A DNA stretch of 64,000 bases, taken from Megaleporinus macrocephalus (taxonomy: Eukaryota > Chordata > Actinopteri > Characiformes > Anostomidae). Where the stretch lies: the NCBI GenBank assembly GCA_021613375.1, contig CM038726.1:7979349-8043348 (forward strand), written 5' to 3'. Below, one piece after another: positions 45,995 to 58,969 of the stretch (position 1 is the first letter of the stretch; the number at the start of each line of letters is the position of its first letter). The notes below the pieces were generated by a model. That model had not been told where the DNA came from. It made no database searches and was given only the letters and a program-made list of their open reading frames with translations. The position numbers and the translations under genes were made by a program.

Positions 45995-47000
45995 AGTGAT
46001 GCTTGAAAGTTTGTGAACCATTTACAATTCTTTCTATTTCCACATACATTTTCATACAAATGAGACAAAAATATTAGACTAGTCAGTTATTTGTTGAGAA
46101 AAATGACCCAATAATACGGATCTGTGAGGGTAAAACTGTAATCAGTATAATATTTACAGTGACTGCTTAAAAGTTTTTAAACCCTTTAGAATTCTCTATA
46201 TTTCTACATAAATTATACCTAAAATTTCATCAGATTTTCACACAAGACCTACATGCAGATAAAGAGAACCAAATAAAACAAATGGGACAAAATATTAGAT
46301 ATATTCATTAACTTATACTTATTTATTGAATAAAATAATCCAATATTACAGATCTGTAAGGATAAATATAGGTCAATCTTTGCTTTCAGTATCTAGTGTG
46401 ACCCACTTGTGCAGCAATAACTGCAACTAAACATTTCTGGTAACTGCTGATTAGTCCTGCAGGTCGGCTTAGAAGAATTTTAGCCTATTTGTCCATAAAA
46501 ACGCACCAACTCATTATGTTGGTGGGTTTCCTCCCATGAACTGCTTCTTTCACAACATTTCTATTGGATTAAGGTCAGGACTTTGACTTGGCCACTTCAA
46601 AACATTAACTTTACTTTAACTGTTCTTTGGCAGTAGAACTTTGTGTGTTTGGGGTCATTGTCTTGCTGCATGACTCACATTCTCTTGAGATTCAACTCAC
46701 AGACATATTTACTGAGATATTTATTTAGAATTTGTTGGTATTATGGTATTATTTAAAATTCATTGTTCCTTCAATGACGTCCAGCCATCCTGGCCTAGCG
46801 GTAGTAAAACAGGCCCAAATCGTCATACTACTACCGCCATGTTTCACAGATGGGATAGGGTTTTTATGTTGGAATGCAGTGTTTTCCTTTTTTCAAACAT
46901 AACGCTTCTCTTTTAACCCAAAAGCATCTATTTTGGTCTCATTTGCCAACAAAACATTATTTAAAAAGTCTTTTGGCTTGTTCACGTGATCCACAATAGC
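45995..47000 (-). mobile_element. Tc1-like DNA transposon, 3' part only, inactivated, with duplicated terminal region
   Basis: A fish Tc1-like family with long terminal repeats, inserted on the minus strand. The terminal block (CTTGAAAGTTTGTGAACC, ACAAATGAGACAAAAATATT, TACGGATCTGTGAGGG) appears at 46003-46135 and again in the same orientation at 46165-46375 (TTTTTAAACCCTTTAGAATTC, CAGATTTTCACACAAGACC). The C-terminal transposase region follows (TTGACTTGGCCACTTCAAAA, GGGGTCATTGTCTTGCTGCA, CATGTTTCACAGATGGGATA). It stops near GCTTGTTCACGTGATCC, so the N-terminal coding half and the other terminus are gone. Confidence 0.78.
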
Positions 47001-47321
47001 AGCTCAACAACACCACAGTCAACATTCTGCTGTCATAGTGCTGTCAGCCTTCAAGTAACCTGTTGTGACACCATAAAGAGGTTTTACCAGAAAGTTTCAG
47101 GAGGCAGGAGAGAAAGAAGACAGTTTGAAACCTCAATGTTATCCTATGAGTGTTTGGCAAAAGCCCCTTTTCTCTATTCAAATCTTGGAAAATTGAGACC
47201 CTAGCTGATCCTGCTGGATCAAGACAACAGGAAATTTCACCAAAGCTTCTGTTTCCAAAAAGAAGCTCCCACAATCTGGAGAAAGTGTGATCAAGTAAAA
47301 ATAAATAGACAAATGAAGAAA
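47001..47321. other. Noncoding stretch
   Basis: Short frames of 72-98 codons overlap on opposite strands, with no recognised motif. It may be an unidentified transposon remnant. Confidence 0.35.
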
Positions 47322-48473
47322 AAAATAACAGAAGAGTCAATTATTTAAGTACCATATGAAATTTAGTCTAGGGCTTACATTACACATGTAAATACAATTC
47401 TTCTCTATATGTGTCTAATAGATATGATAAGAAACGGCCGTTAGGTGTCCCTACTGTGGACTTTTAATAATATTAGAATATTTGGTAGATAAGGCTTCTT
47501 ACTGGCTGATTACTGATTAAACCTGTCTGTGTCTTCACTTTCAACGTGTCAGAGAATGGACAGTGAAACTGCTTAATACACATCTACAAGCTCCAGTCTG
47601 AGAGTATAAGGTTCTACACTGTTACACTGTTTCAGAGTAAGAGTGCATTGAATTGACTGAGCTGTGTTCAGAGAGCTCACTCTTATTAGACATTATTAGA
47701 CAAATTTGGCAAGTGCAAAGAATAAAAAGAGATTAAATATCGACTCACACTCTGTGTGTCAGCTCATTAATAACCATTTAGTATAATAACTTTCAATGAG
47801 GGAGCTATTTTCTATGAGGAAAGTTTATCTATAATTAAATATTTCACATCAAAACACTCAGAATGTTTTATTTCTCAATAAAGGTTTGGAAAATTAAATA
47901 TATCTGCATGTTTATCTGGTACAAAATAACATTATTTATATAGTTAATAGCTCAAGTTCATTAACACAATAAGCAGAGCTAATATTATTTATGCATGTAT
48001 TTATGTATTATTATAGAGCATTTGTAATAATATTAATTTCTATTCCCTCACTAGAAATTAATTTTGTCACTTAATTAAAAGATTTGAAAATTATTCACTG
48101 AATAAATGTACACAATTACACTACCATTCAAAAGTTTGGACACATCTACCCAGGTTTTTCTTATTGTTACTATTTTAATAGTAATAATATTAGTGAATAA
48201 AATAACACTTATGGAATTATTCCTGGAGCAGAACAAACCATCTGGTTGTGGTTTAAAGAATGCTTATAGTGTATTTTAGAAATGAGCCTCATTTGCTCTG
48301 ATGCAGGTTTCAGCTGTAGGGCAGTAAAATGTTTCTTTTAGAAATATTTTGGTACATGGGTTCACTGCAAAGATGAATGTGGAGGTCAAATTGCTGTGTA
48401 TGCAAAACACAAGTGGCAAATAATAAACGTCATTGTGTTTAAATACTTATTTTAGTGTTTTATGTTAATAATA

Positions 48474-48800
48474 GAGGCGGAACTGTGGTGTAGTGGTTAG
48501 TATGGTGGTGTAGTGGTTAGTACGGTGGTGTAGTGTTAGTATGGTGGTGTAGTGGTTAGTAAGGTGGTGTAGTGGTTAGTATGGTGGTGTAGTGGTTAGT
48601 ATGGTGGTGTAGTGGTTAGTATGGTGGTGTAGTGGTTAGTATGGTGTTGTAGTGGTTAGTATGGTGGTGTAGTGTTAGTATGGTGGTGTAGTGGTTAGTA
48701 TGGTGGTGTAGTGGTTAGTATGGTGGTGTGGGGGTTATTTTGCTGGGATTGACTCTAGCCCCTAGCGGGATAAAGCAGAAGATAATGGATGGATGGATGG
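48474..48800 (+). mobile_element. SINE with expanded A-box head, copy in duplication 1
   Basis: The head GGCGGAACTGTGGTGTAGTG is followed by about 12 units of the 20-bp GT-rich repeat (to 48732), then TTGACTCTAGCCCCTAGCGG, GATAAAGCAGAAGATAATGG and ATGG repeats. The middle of the SINE, including the B-box, is missing. Same repeat unit as the 15551-23100 array. Confidence 0.7.
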
Positions 48801-49285
48801 AAATAAGAGAGGGCTTTAAACAAAGCAAAACATCAACAGCTCCATATCCACCATGTCTAAACACATCCATTCACTTTACGTTATGGTAAAAATTGCACAC
48901 TTCTTTTATTTTCAAACTGACACTGTTCTAATAAAATACACCTACAGGAGCTATGGAGATAAAAACCACCCCCATTAAGGCACACTTCAATATCTATGAA
49001 TATCAGTAGCTTTAGGAAGAATTCAGTTGCTTCATTATCACCGCAGTCACAGAGTAAACAAGAATAATTACATGTCTTTGTTATAAATCGTACTTTTTTT
49101 ACTTTACCTGTGTATTTCTGTCTCACTTATGTATGTATGGGTTTAATAGTAACACTTAATAAAATAAAAAAAATAAAAAACAAAACAATATAGACTACAA
49201 ATTACACTGTCCCTCCTGGCCCTTCTGTTTATCTGTGATAGATTATGTTAAAGTATAAGTACAAAGCCTATTCTGCCCTCTAGTG

Positions 49286-50438
49286 GTGACACTGTGAGAC
49301 TGTCCTAAATCCAGCCTCTATTGCAGGACTGGTGAGCAAAGGCCTAGTTTTAATGTTCACCACTAAACATTTAAGCCATATTATTATCAAATAATTGTTT
49401 GAAACTTTCAAAATGAAACAAAGGAAAATATCTCCTTAAAGGTTTTCTTGCTTTATAACCAGTGGCTACATTGTACTGAACTATGTATCAAGCAAAAATA
49501 TATGGAGATACAAGGTACTGCTATGTAATGTGAATAAACTCTGTAAGAACAGAGAGATGCAAATGATTTACATCAATTAAAGGGGCACCCAGACCTAGAA
49601 CTAGGATCTCATTGTTTATATTATGCAGGATCATGGAGTGGATCTCATTGTTCATTTTATGCAGGATTCAGGAGTTTTGCTCCTCTCAGTCTTATGTAAT
49701 TGTTTATTTGCACCCCTTCATGGTGCTAAAGAAATCCACTAATTTAGAGGCAAATATATATTTAGAGTTTTTTGCTAGCATGAAAAAAACAGTTTACAGG
49801 CACAGAAATAAATAATTACTGATGTCCAGTTTGCCCGCTCTTGCAGGAAAACGCTTGCAACGCTTGCATAAACCAATAAAAAATGTAAGAGGTTGCATTA
49901 GACAGTTTCAAAATAGAAAACATTAACAGCTAGCAAAATAATCCTAACCCCATTTTTTATCTTTCATGGTGAAATTACACCAAATTCCATCCCTTGACAT
50001 TGTTTACAATTGTACAGTTAATAAATATATCTCAAAACACAATTGAATTAAAGAAAAAATCAATAATTCAACACAATGCTATAAAATCACAATATATATT
50101 TAGAAAATACTTGTAGGAGAAAATATCAATATAACAAACAAAAAAACAAACTTTAAATCAAATATCTTGAATTAACTGAAATAAATTGTTTTAGGTTAGT
50201 TCTTTGTGTCTTAAGCCATTTTTGTAATACTAAAACAAAATTTAAACAATAATTATGGCAAATAACAACTCCTCTTTAGCACTATATGGTTTTGCAATAT
50301 TGATTTGTTCTTAATAATATGCTTCCACAGCTTCACACAAAGTTTAGGACCACTTTGTAATTCCAATAATACATTGCAAATGTCATAAAAATCTCATGTT
50401 TTGGATTACTGGTCAGTTATTTGACTGAATACAATTAC
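49286..50438 (+). repeat. Left arm of foldback structure in duplication copy 1
   Basis: Counterpart of the 54125-55304 arm. The matching right arm in this copy is reduced to 51702-51886 because the duplication breakpoint cuts it. No gene inside. Confidence 0.7.
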
Positions 50439-50451
50439 GAAGATCTCTATT

Positions 50452-50556
50452 GAAGAAGGCAGCAAAAAGATGCCCGTTATGTGTTTTGCCCTCAAGGGCT
50501 GGTTTACGTTCGCATACAGGACCACAAATAATGGGCATCTCTTTGTTGCCTTCTTC
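50452..50556. repeat. Short perfect-stem hairpin (29-bp arms, 44-nt loop)
   Basis: GAAGAAGGCAGCAAAAAGAT at 50452 continues to GCCCGTTAT and pairs with ATAATGGGCATCTCTTTGTT to CTTCTTC at 50528-50556. In RNA 28 of 29 positions pair, two as G:U. The loop holds GCCCTCAAGGGC, itself palindromic. A copy with further substitutions is at about 55318-55422. Confidence 0.75.
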
Positions 50557-53494
50557 TCTTTTGGGTCCGTTAAAGGAAGACTAACTTAAATACATATACA
50601 ATCGTATGTAATAGTCTGATCCTGGTAAAATTCCATGTAGGTGTTATATACAATTACTGTATATACAAATGCATGTAACACAATGTATGTGTCTAATGTA
50701 CCATTGATATTGTGGAGGAAGACTGTTTGAAAAACACATATGTAACAAATGCTTTTAAACAAAGGAAAACAGATATTTCAAGTGATAAACAGAGAATAGC
50801 AGAGACATTAAGTAATAACTATGTTAACAGTTCTATCTTACACTATTCATACATAAAATATGTAAGACTTTTAAACATATGTACTCCTCGCATGCACAGA
50901 GAATGAGCAGAGATCGCAGAGCAGGTGTGCCAAATTTCTAGAGTTAAAAGAATAAAAATAAATTATATGGGTTAAACAACTGCAGAAGAATTACATGTTT
51001 TCATCTAGACATTTAAATAAAATCTGTATTTGGATAATGATAAACATGCCTTAGCCATACAAGCCGCACTGTACAAGTGATCAAGTTTGTATCTTTTGCA
51101 TAATTAATGATGCAAATTAATACTTGTACATATGTTTTCTATAGACTTACCAGAGATTGCACAGGAAAAATGTGCAGAATTGATACAGTTGACAGACTAC
51201 ATATGAATTATATGGAACGAACACTTCTAGAAGAACTTTGCTTTTTACTTACACTTTTGTTTAAGAAAAACAAAGGTCTTACATTTACAAGCTGTATTAT
51301 AGAACGGACCACTGCAGATCAACTCTTTCTTCACTAAATTTGTGTCATTTAAATAACTGACAACACAAAACAGGACTATTATACATTTTCTAAATACTTA
51401 AATTAAAGACTATTATGATTTTTTTCTAAATGCTTAAAATAAATTGCAGAGGAAATGTGCAAAGCTACGATATATATTAAGAAGAATAGACATGACGACT
51501 TCACATAGAGGTCATATGCAATATTACCTTCTTGCTAAGCTGTATCTACATTATATCATAACTGTACTTTTTCATGGGCACTTCCTTTAAAATGTCCAGA
51601 GCTATAATATCCTGCAGCAAATGTACTGTGTACATGTTACAAAGGTTGCTGGCACTTGACACAGTCATTGTAACTCCACTTGCAGGTCATTAGAGAACTA
51701 CGTAATTGTATTCAGTCAAATAACTGACTAGTAATACAAAACATGAGACTTTTATGACATTTGCAATGAAACATTTAACAATGTTGTAAAACAAAAATCA
51801 TATAGTACTAAAGAGGTGTTGTTATTTGCCATAACTATTGTTTAAGTTTAGTTTTAGTATTACAAAAAATGTCTTAAAACACAAAGTAAAAATAAATCGA
51901 AAAATAAAGAAAAAAAAAATGGACAAGGTAAAATAACAGAAGAGTCAATTATTTAAGTACCATATGAAATTTAGTCTAGGGCTTACATTACACATGTAAA
52001 TACAATTCTTCTCTATATGTGTCTAATAGATATGATAAGAAACGGCCGTTAGGTGTCCCTACTGTGGACTTTTAATAATATTAGAATATTTGGTAGATAA
52101 GGCTTCTTACTGGCTGATTACTGATTAAACCTGTCTCTGTCTTCACTTTCAACGTGTCAGAGAACAGAAAGTGAAACTGCTTAATACACATCTACAAGCT
52201 CCAGTCTGAGAGTATAAGGTTCTACACTGTTACACTGTTTCAGAGTAAGAGTGCATTGAATTGACTGAGCTGTGTTCAGAGAGCTCACTCTTATTAGACA
52301 TTATTAGACAAATTTGGCAAGTGCAAAGAATAAAAAGAGATTAAATATCGACTCACACTCTGTGTGTCAGCTCATTAATAACCATTTAGTATAATAACTT
52401 TCAATGAGGGAGCTATTTTCTATGAGGAAAGTTTATCTATAATTAAACATTTCACATCAAAACACTCAGAATGTTTTATTTCTCAATAAAGGTTTGGAAA
52501 ATTAAATATATCTGCATGTTTATCTGGTACAAAATAACATTATTTATATAGTTAATAGCTCAAGTTCATTAACACAATAAGCAGAGCTAATATTATTTAT
52601 GCATGTATTTATTTATTATTATAGAGCATTTGTAATAATATTAATTTCTATTCCCTCACTAGAAATTAATTTTGTCACTTAATTAAAAGATTTGAAAGTT
52701 ATTCACTGAATAAATGTACACAATTACACTACCAATCAAAGGTTTGGACACATCCACCCAGGTTTTTCTTATTGCTACTATTTTAATAGTAATAATATTA
52801 GTGAATAAAATAACACTTATGGAATTATTCCTGGAGCAGAACAAACCATCTGGTTGTGGTTTAAAGAATGCTTATAGTGTATTTTAGAAATGAGCCTCAT
52901 TTGCTCTGATGCAGGTTTCAGCTGTAGGGCAGTAAAATGTTTCTTGTAGAAATATTTTGGTACATGGGCTCCAACTTTAATTTTTAAACTCATCTTTCAA
53001 CACATTCAGATTAAAACGTCTTTATAATTATGAACATATATATTCAGTTGATTAGTACAGTTCATGTTACAGGTTAGCTATAGTATGTGCTTTATTTCTA
53101 TAATGAGGTAATTCTTAATTAATATCCAGGAGATCTATTTCAGGTTTTATTCACTAAATCACATTTTCATTAGGTCAAAAGTTTGGATGTTCTCATTGCC
53201 TTTTAACTGCTGAACTTGAATCAATTGCTTGGAGCAGCTTTTCACAAACTTCTTACAATACTTTGCAGATACAGACCCGAAAGGAAGTGACAGAAGGGAC
53301 CCTAAAGGCACTTAACCCTCAACTGCTGCCCAAATATCTGAGCAAGTGTGCTTACTGCCCCCTACTCTGTGTGTGTGTTCACTGCAAAGATGAATGTGGA
53401 GGTCAAATTGCTGTGTATGCAAAACACAAGTGGCAAATAATAAACGTCATTGTGTTTAAATACTTATTTTAGTGTTTTATGTTAATAATAGAGG

Positions 53495-53642
53495 CGGAAC
53501 TGTGGTGTAGTGGTTAGTATGGTGGTGTAGTGGTTAGTATGGTGGTGTAGTGGTTAGTATGGTGGTGTGGGGGTTATTTTGCTGGGATTGACTCTAGCCC
53601 CTAACGGGATAAAGCAGAAGATAATGGATGGATGGATGGAAA
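53495..53642 (+). mobile_element. SINE with short A-box expansion, copy in duplication 2
   Basis: Same structure as 48474-48800, but with only three to four 20-bp units (53500-53571) before TTGACTCTAGCCCCTAACGG and the ATGG tail. The unit number therefore differs between two otherwise near-identical copies. Confidence 0.7.
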
Positions 53643-54124
53643 TAAGAGAGGGCTTTAAACAAAGCAAAACATCAACAGCTCCATATCCACCATGTCTAAA
53701 CACATCCCTTCACTTTACGTTATGGTAAAAATTGCACACTTCTTTTATTTTCAAACTGACACTGTTCTAATAAAATACACCTACAGGAGCTACGGAGATA
53801 AAACCACCCCCATTAAGGCACACTTCAATATCTATTAATATCAGTAGCTTTAGGAAGAATTCAGTTGCTTCATTATCACCGCAGTCACAGGGTAAACAAG
53901 AATAATTACATGTCTTTGTTATAAATCGTACTTTTTTTACTTTACCTGTGTATTTCTGTCTCACTTATGTATGTATGTGTTTAATAATAACACTTAATAA
54001 AATAAAAAAAATAAAAAACCAAACAATATAGACTACAAATTACACTGTCCCTCCTGGCCCATCTGTTTATCTGTGATAGATTATGTTAAAGTATAAGAAA
54101 AAGGCCTATTCTGCCCTCTAGTGG

Positions 54125-55304
54125 TGAGACTGTGAGACTGTCCTGAATCCAGCCTCTATTGCAGGACTGGTGAGCAAAGGCCTAGTTTTAAGGTTCACCA
54201 CTAAACATTTAACCCATATTATTATCAAATAATTGTTTGAAACTTTCAAAATGAAACAAAGGAAAATATCTCCTTAAAGGTTTTCTTGCTTTATAACCAG
54301 TGGCTACATTGTACTGAACTATGTATCAAGCAAAAATATATGGAGATACAAGGTACTGCTATGTAATGTGAATAAACTCTGTTAGAAAGAGAGATGCAAA
54401 TGATTTACATCAATTAAAGGGGCACCCAGACCTAAAACTAGGATCTCATTGTTCATATTATGCAGGATCATGGAGTGGATCTCATTGTTCATGTTATGCA
54501 GGATTCAGGAGTTTTGATCCTCTCAGTCTTATGTAATTGTTTATTTGCACCCCTTCATGGTGCTAAAGAAATCCAATAATTTAGAGGCAAATATATATTT
54601 AGATTCTTCTGCTAGCATGAAAAAAACAGTTTACAGGCACAGAAATAAATAATTACTGATGTCCAGTTTGCCCGCTCTTGCAGGAAAACGCTTGCAACGC
54701 TTGCATAAACCAATCAAAAATGTAATAGGTTGCATTAGACAGTTTCAAAATAGAAAACATTAACAGCTAGCAAAATAATCCTAACCCCATTTTTTATCTT
54801 TCATGGTGAAATTACACCAAAATCCATCTCTTGACATTGTTTACAATTGTACAGTTAATAAATATATCTCAAAACACAATCGAATTAAAGAAAAAAATAA
54901 ATAATTCAACACAATGCTATAAATTTACAATATATATTTAGAAAATACTTGTAGGATAAAATATTAATATAACAAACAAAAAAACAAACTTTAAATCAAA
55001 TATCTTGAATGAACTGAAATAAATTGTTTTAGGTTAGTTCTTTGTGTCTTAAGACATTTTTGTAATACTAAAACAAAATTTAAACAATTATTACGCCAAA
55101 TAACAACTCCTCTTTAGCACTATATGATTTTTGCAATATTGCAATGATATATGATTTTTGCAATATTGATTTGTTCTTAATAATATGCGTCCACAGCTTC
55201 ACACAAAGTTTAGGACCACTTTGTAATTCCAATAATACATTGCAAATGTCATAAAAATCTCATGTTTTGGATTACTGGTCAGTTATTTGACTGAATAAAA
55301 TTAC
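54125..55304 (+). repeat. Left arm of long foldback structure
   Basis: Its reverse complement reads through 56596-57768, with about 10-15% divergence by eye. Paired landmarks include CTATTGCAGGACTGGTGAGC with GCGCACCAATCCTGCAATAG, CACCCCTTCATGGTGCTAAA with TTTAGCACCATGAAGGGGTG, and CAGTTATTTGACTGAATA with TATTCAGTCAAATAACTG adjusted for base changes. No coding frame spans it. Confidence 0.85.
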
Positions 55305-56595
55305 GAAGATCTCTATTGAAGAAGGTAGCAAAAAGATACCCGTTATGTGTTTTGCCCTCAAGGGCTGGTTTACGTTCTCATACAGGACCACAAATAATGG
55401 GCATCTCTTTGTTGCCTTCTTCTCTTTTGAGTCCGTTAAAGGAAGACTAACTTAAATACATATACAATCGTATGTAATAGTCTGATCCTGGTAAAATTCC
55501 ATGTAGGTGTAATATACAATTACCATTTTAAAAAATTAATTTAAAATACTGAAAAAATGCATGTAACACAATGCATGTGTCTAATTTACCATTGATATTG
55601 TGGAGGAAGATCTTTGTTTGAAAAACACATATGTAACAAATGCTTTTAAACAAAGGAAAACAGATATTTCAAGTGATAAACAGAGAATAACAGAGATATT
55701 AAGTAATAACTATGTTAACAGTTCTATCTTACACTACTCATACATAAAATATGTAAGACTTTTAAACATATGTACTCCTTGCGTGCACAGAGAATGAGCA
55801 GCGATCGCAGAGCAGGTGTGCCAAATTTCTAGAGTTAAAAGAATAAAAATAAATTATATGAGTTAAACAACTGCAGAAGACCTACATGTTTTCATCTAGA
55901 CATTTAAATAAATGTCTCTATTTGGATAATGATAAACGTGCCTTAGCCATACAAGCCGCACTGTACCAGTGATCAAGTTTGTATCTTTTGCATAATTAAT
56001 GATGCAAATTAATACTTGTACATATGTTTTCTATAGACTTACCAGAGATTGCACAGGAAAAATGTGCAAAATTGATACAGTTGACAGACTACATATGAAT
56101 TATATGGAACGAACACTTCTAGAAGAACTTTGCTTTTTACTTACACTTTTGTTTAAGAAAAACAAACGTCTTACATTTACAACTGTATTATAGAACTGAC
56201 CACTGCAGATCAACTCTTTCTTCACTAAATTTGTGTCATTTAAATAACTGACAACACAAAACAGGACTATTATACATTTTCTAAATACTTAAATTAAAGA
56301 CTATTATGATTTTTTTTCTAAATGCTTAAAATAAATCGCAGAGGAAATGTGCAAAGCTACAATATATATTAAGAAGAATAGACATGACGACTTCACATAG
56401 AGGTCATATGCAATATTACCTTCTTGCTAAGCTGATTCTACATTATATCATAACTGTACTTTTCTATGGGCACTTCCTTTAAAATGTCCAGAGCTATAAT
56501 ATCCTGCAGCAAATGTACTGTGTACATGTTACAATGGTTGCTGGCACTTGACACAGTCATTGTAACTCCACTTGCAGGTCATTAGAGAACTATGT
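55305..56595. other. Spacer of the foldback structure
   Basis: About 1.29 kb between the arms. It contains the hairpin counterpart near 55318 and two frames of 64-65 codons (55600-55797 and 55999-56193) without recognisable motifs or transposase signatures. Confidence 0.6.
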
Positions 56596-57768
56596 AATTG
56601 TATTCAGTCAAATAACTGACTAGTAATACAAAACATGAGACTTTTATGACATTTGCAATGAATAATTGGTATTACACCACTGTCCTAAACTTTTATGAAG
56701 CTCTGGACACATACAAACTCATATTGTCTAATTGGATTTCATGATATAAAAAAAATCAACTTTAACAATGTTGTAAAACTAAAATCATATAGTACTAAAG
56801 AGGAGTTGTTATTTGCCATAACTATTGTTTAAGTTTTGTTTTAGTATTACAAAAAAATGTCTTAAAACACAAAGAACTAACTTTAAATAATTTATTCCAG
56901 TTTATTCAAACTATTGATTTCGACAGATATTTTCTCCTGCAAGTATTTTCTAAATATATGTTGTGAATTTATAGTATTGTGTTGAATAATTATAATTTTC
57001 TTATTTATTGCAATTGTGTTCTGAAATATATTTACTAGCTTTGCAATTGTAAAAAACAATGTCAAGATATGGATTTTGGTGTATTTTTACCATTAAAGAT
57101 AAAAAATGGGGTCAGGATTCTTTTGCTAGCTGTTAATATTTTCTCTTTTGAAACTGTGTGATTCAACCTTTTATATTTTTATTGCTTTATGCAAGCATTG
57201 ATTTGGTGTTTTCCTGCAAAAGCGGGCAAACTGGACAAAAGTACTTTTTTATTTCTGTGCCTGTATAATGTTTTTTTTCATGTTAGCACAAAAATCTAAA
57301 TGTATATTTGCCTCTATGTTGGTGGATTTCTTTAGCACCATGAAGGGGTGTAAACAAACAAATACATAAGACTGAGGGGAGCTACACTCCTGAATCCTGC
57401 ATAACATGAACAATGAGATCCACTCCAGGATCCTGCATAATATGAACAGTGAGATCCTTGTTTTAGGCCTGGCATCCTCCTTAAGTGATGTAAATCATTT
57501 GCATATCTCTTTCTAACAGAGCTTGTTCACATTACATAGTAATACTTTGTATCTCATCATATCTTTGCTTCACATGTAGTGCAGTGAAATGTAGCCACTG
57601 GCAATAAAGCAAGAAAACCTTTAAAGAGATGTTTTCCTTTGTTTAATTTGGACCGTTTCAAACTATTCTTTGATAATACCATGAGGGTGAATGGGTAATG
57701 GTAAACCTTCAAACTAGGCCTTTGCGCACCAATCCTGCAATAGAGGCTGGGTTCAGGGCAGTCTCAGT
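56596..57768 (-). repeat. Right arm of long foldback structure
   Basis: Reverse complement of 54125-55304. It extends about 900 bp past the right edge of duplication copy 2, so it is complete only here. Confidence 0.85.
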
Positions 57769-58969
57769 ATTGAGTTTAGAATATTTCAGTTAAGGCCTTG
57801 TAAAGCAGCATAGATGAAAGTTTTGAATGTAGATGAGCTTGTGTGTAGCATGGGAACAATAGAAATTGCATTTCAACACATGCTGGCAAACTAGTGTTTT
57901 GACATATTTAGGTTAGATTTAGTGGGTACTGGCATGAGTAAACTTGATTTTCCCGCAGTAGACATGAAAAAATAGTATTAAAGTACATTATATTGACATA
58001 AAAGCTAAACATGTTAATTCTCAGTAAAAACACCTTCACATAGTGTGGTGCTATGAACAGTCAATGGTTCTGCTTTGGGGTCTGTTTTGTTTTGTGTAGT
58101 TTTGTCTAAGGGCATTGCTGATTAACTGGTGGTACCTATATGATTGGTGGTACTAATTAAACAAGCTAGTATAGTCAATAAAAACCTCTGCAAATCAAGT
58201 CCAGTTTAGATTTTCTTTTCTTTCAAAGGGAAATTGGACAGTACTTTTGCAATGACAAAATTAGAACTTGGTATAAATCACAATTCATTCAACAATTAAT
58301 GACAGCATATATTGGACTGTATTAAAATGATGACATTATGTCATTGTGCTAAAATGAGTATAAATATTATTTTATATAGTAAAATATATTTGCTAACCTA
58401 TGGTTGTGGATTTGTTTCTTTTTTACCATCACGGGTGTGGAAAGTCATTTAATGTTCACTAATGTAATTAGAAGTTCCAAGAGCACTAACTGGCAGGAGT
58501 TTCAGTACCAAGAGGTCCAGGTGTGTTGTTATACTAGAACTGACATACAGTGATTACAATAGGTATGTTAAAAGCAGGTGTTTGGACTTCTCTGCTGAGA
58601 GTGAAATACAACTACGGTAACACCTGTATGTATCCCACCTTGATGTGTCCATTTGTGACAGAAAACCAGACCATCATTGAAGATGTAGATGGTGTGAACT
58701 AAGTACTTGAGGTGTGTCTCTCTGAGAAACTGAAATTGAGTCTTTAGAAAAGAATGGAAGTTCAGAAAAGAATGGAATTTATAATAAAAATGATGTTTAA
58801 CTCACAAACATAAATGTTTTTAAATAATTGAATAATAAGTTGTATGATCATTTGTAATAACACCCAGTTTGGCCTCAGCCACCGGAGGGATGCAGAGTGT
58901 TCCACCCTACAAATCAGGGTGACCATTTTGGTACAAAGGAAATTTGTTGAAAAGTCATTTTTTGGCTGA
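57769..58969. other. Noncoding AT-rich stretch
   Basis: No gene, RNA or transposon signature was seen. Confidence 0.45.

Larger units (their letters stand above)
47322..51886 (+). repeat. Tandem segmental duplication, copy 1
   Basis: The sequence from AATAACAGAAGAGTCAATTA onward repeats at 51931 with very few substitutions. The offset is 4608 bp at the left end, 4839 after 48841 and 4987 near the right end. The shifts reflect a roughly 410-bp segment missing here at 48358, a longer GT-rich SINE-head array (48484-48732) and a roughly 120-bp deletion near 51768. No gene is recognised inside; the small frames at 50712 and 51107 lack motifs. Confidence 0.93.
51931..56872 (+). repeat. Tandem segmental duplication, copy 2
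   Basis: Second copy of 47322-51886, in direct orientation. It keeps a roughly 410-bp segment at 52970-53377 and a roughly 120-bp segment at 56650-56765 that copy 1 lacks. Both copies contain a Tc1-terminal-like ACTACCATTCAAAAGTTTGG (here ACTACCAATCAAAGGTTTGG) at 48118 and 52727. No gene is recognised; the small frames at 55600 and 55999 are diverging copies of those in copy 1. Confidence 0.93.

Noticed and set aside
50712..56193. Paired small ORFs in both duplication copies
   Set aside because: They are similar because the DNA is duplicated; indels between copies alter the frames and no domain is visible.
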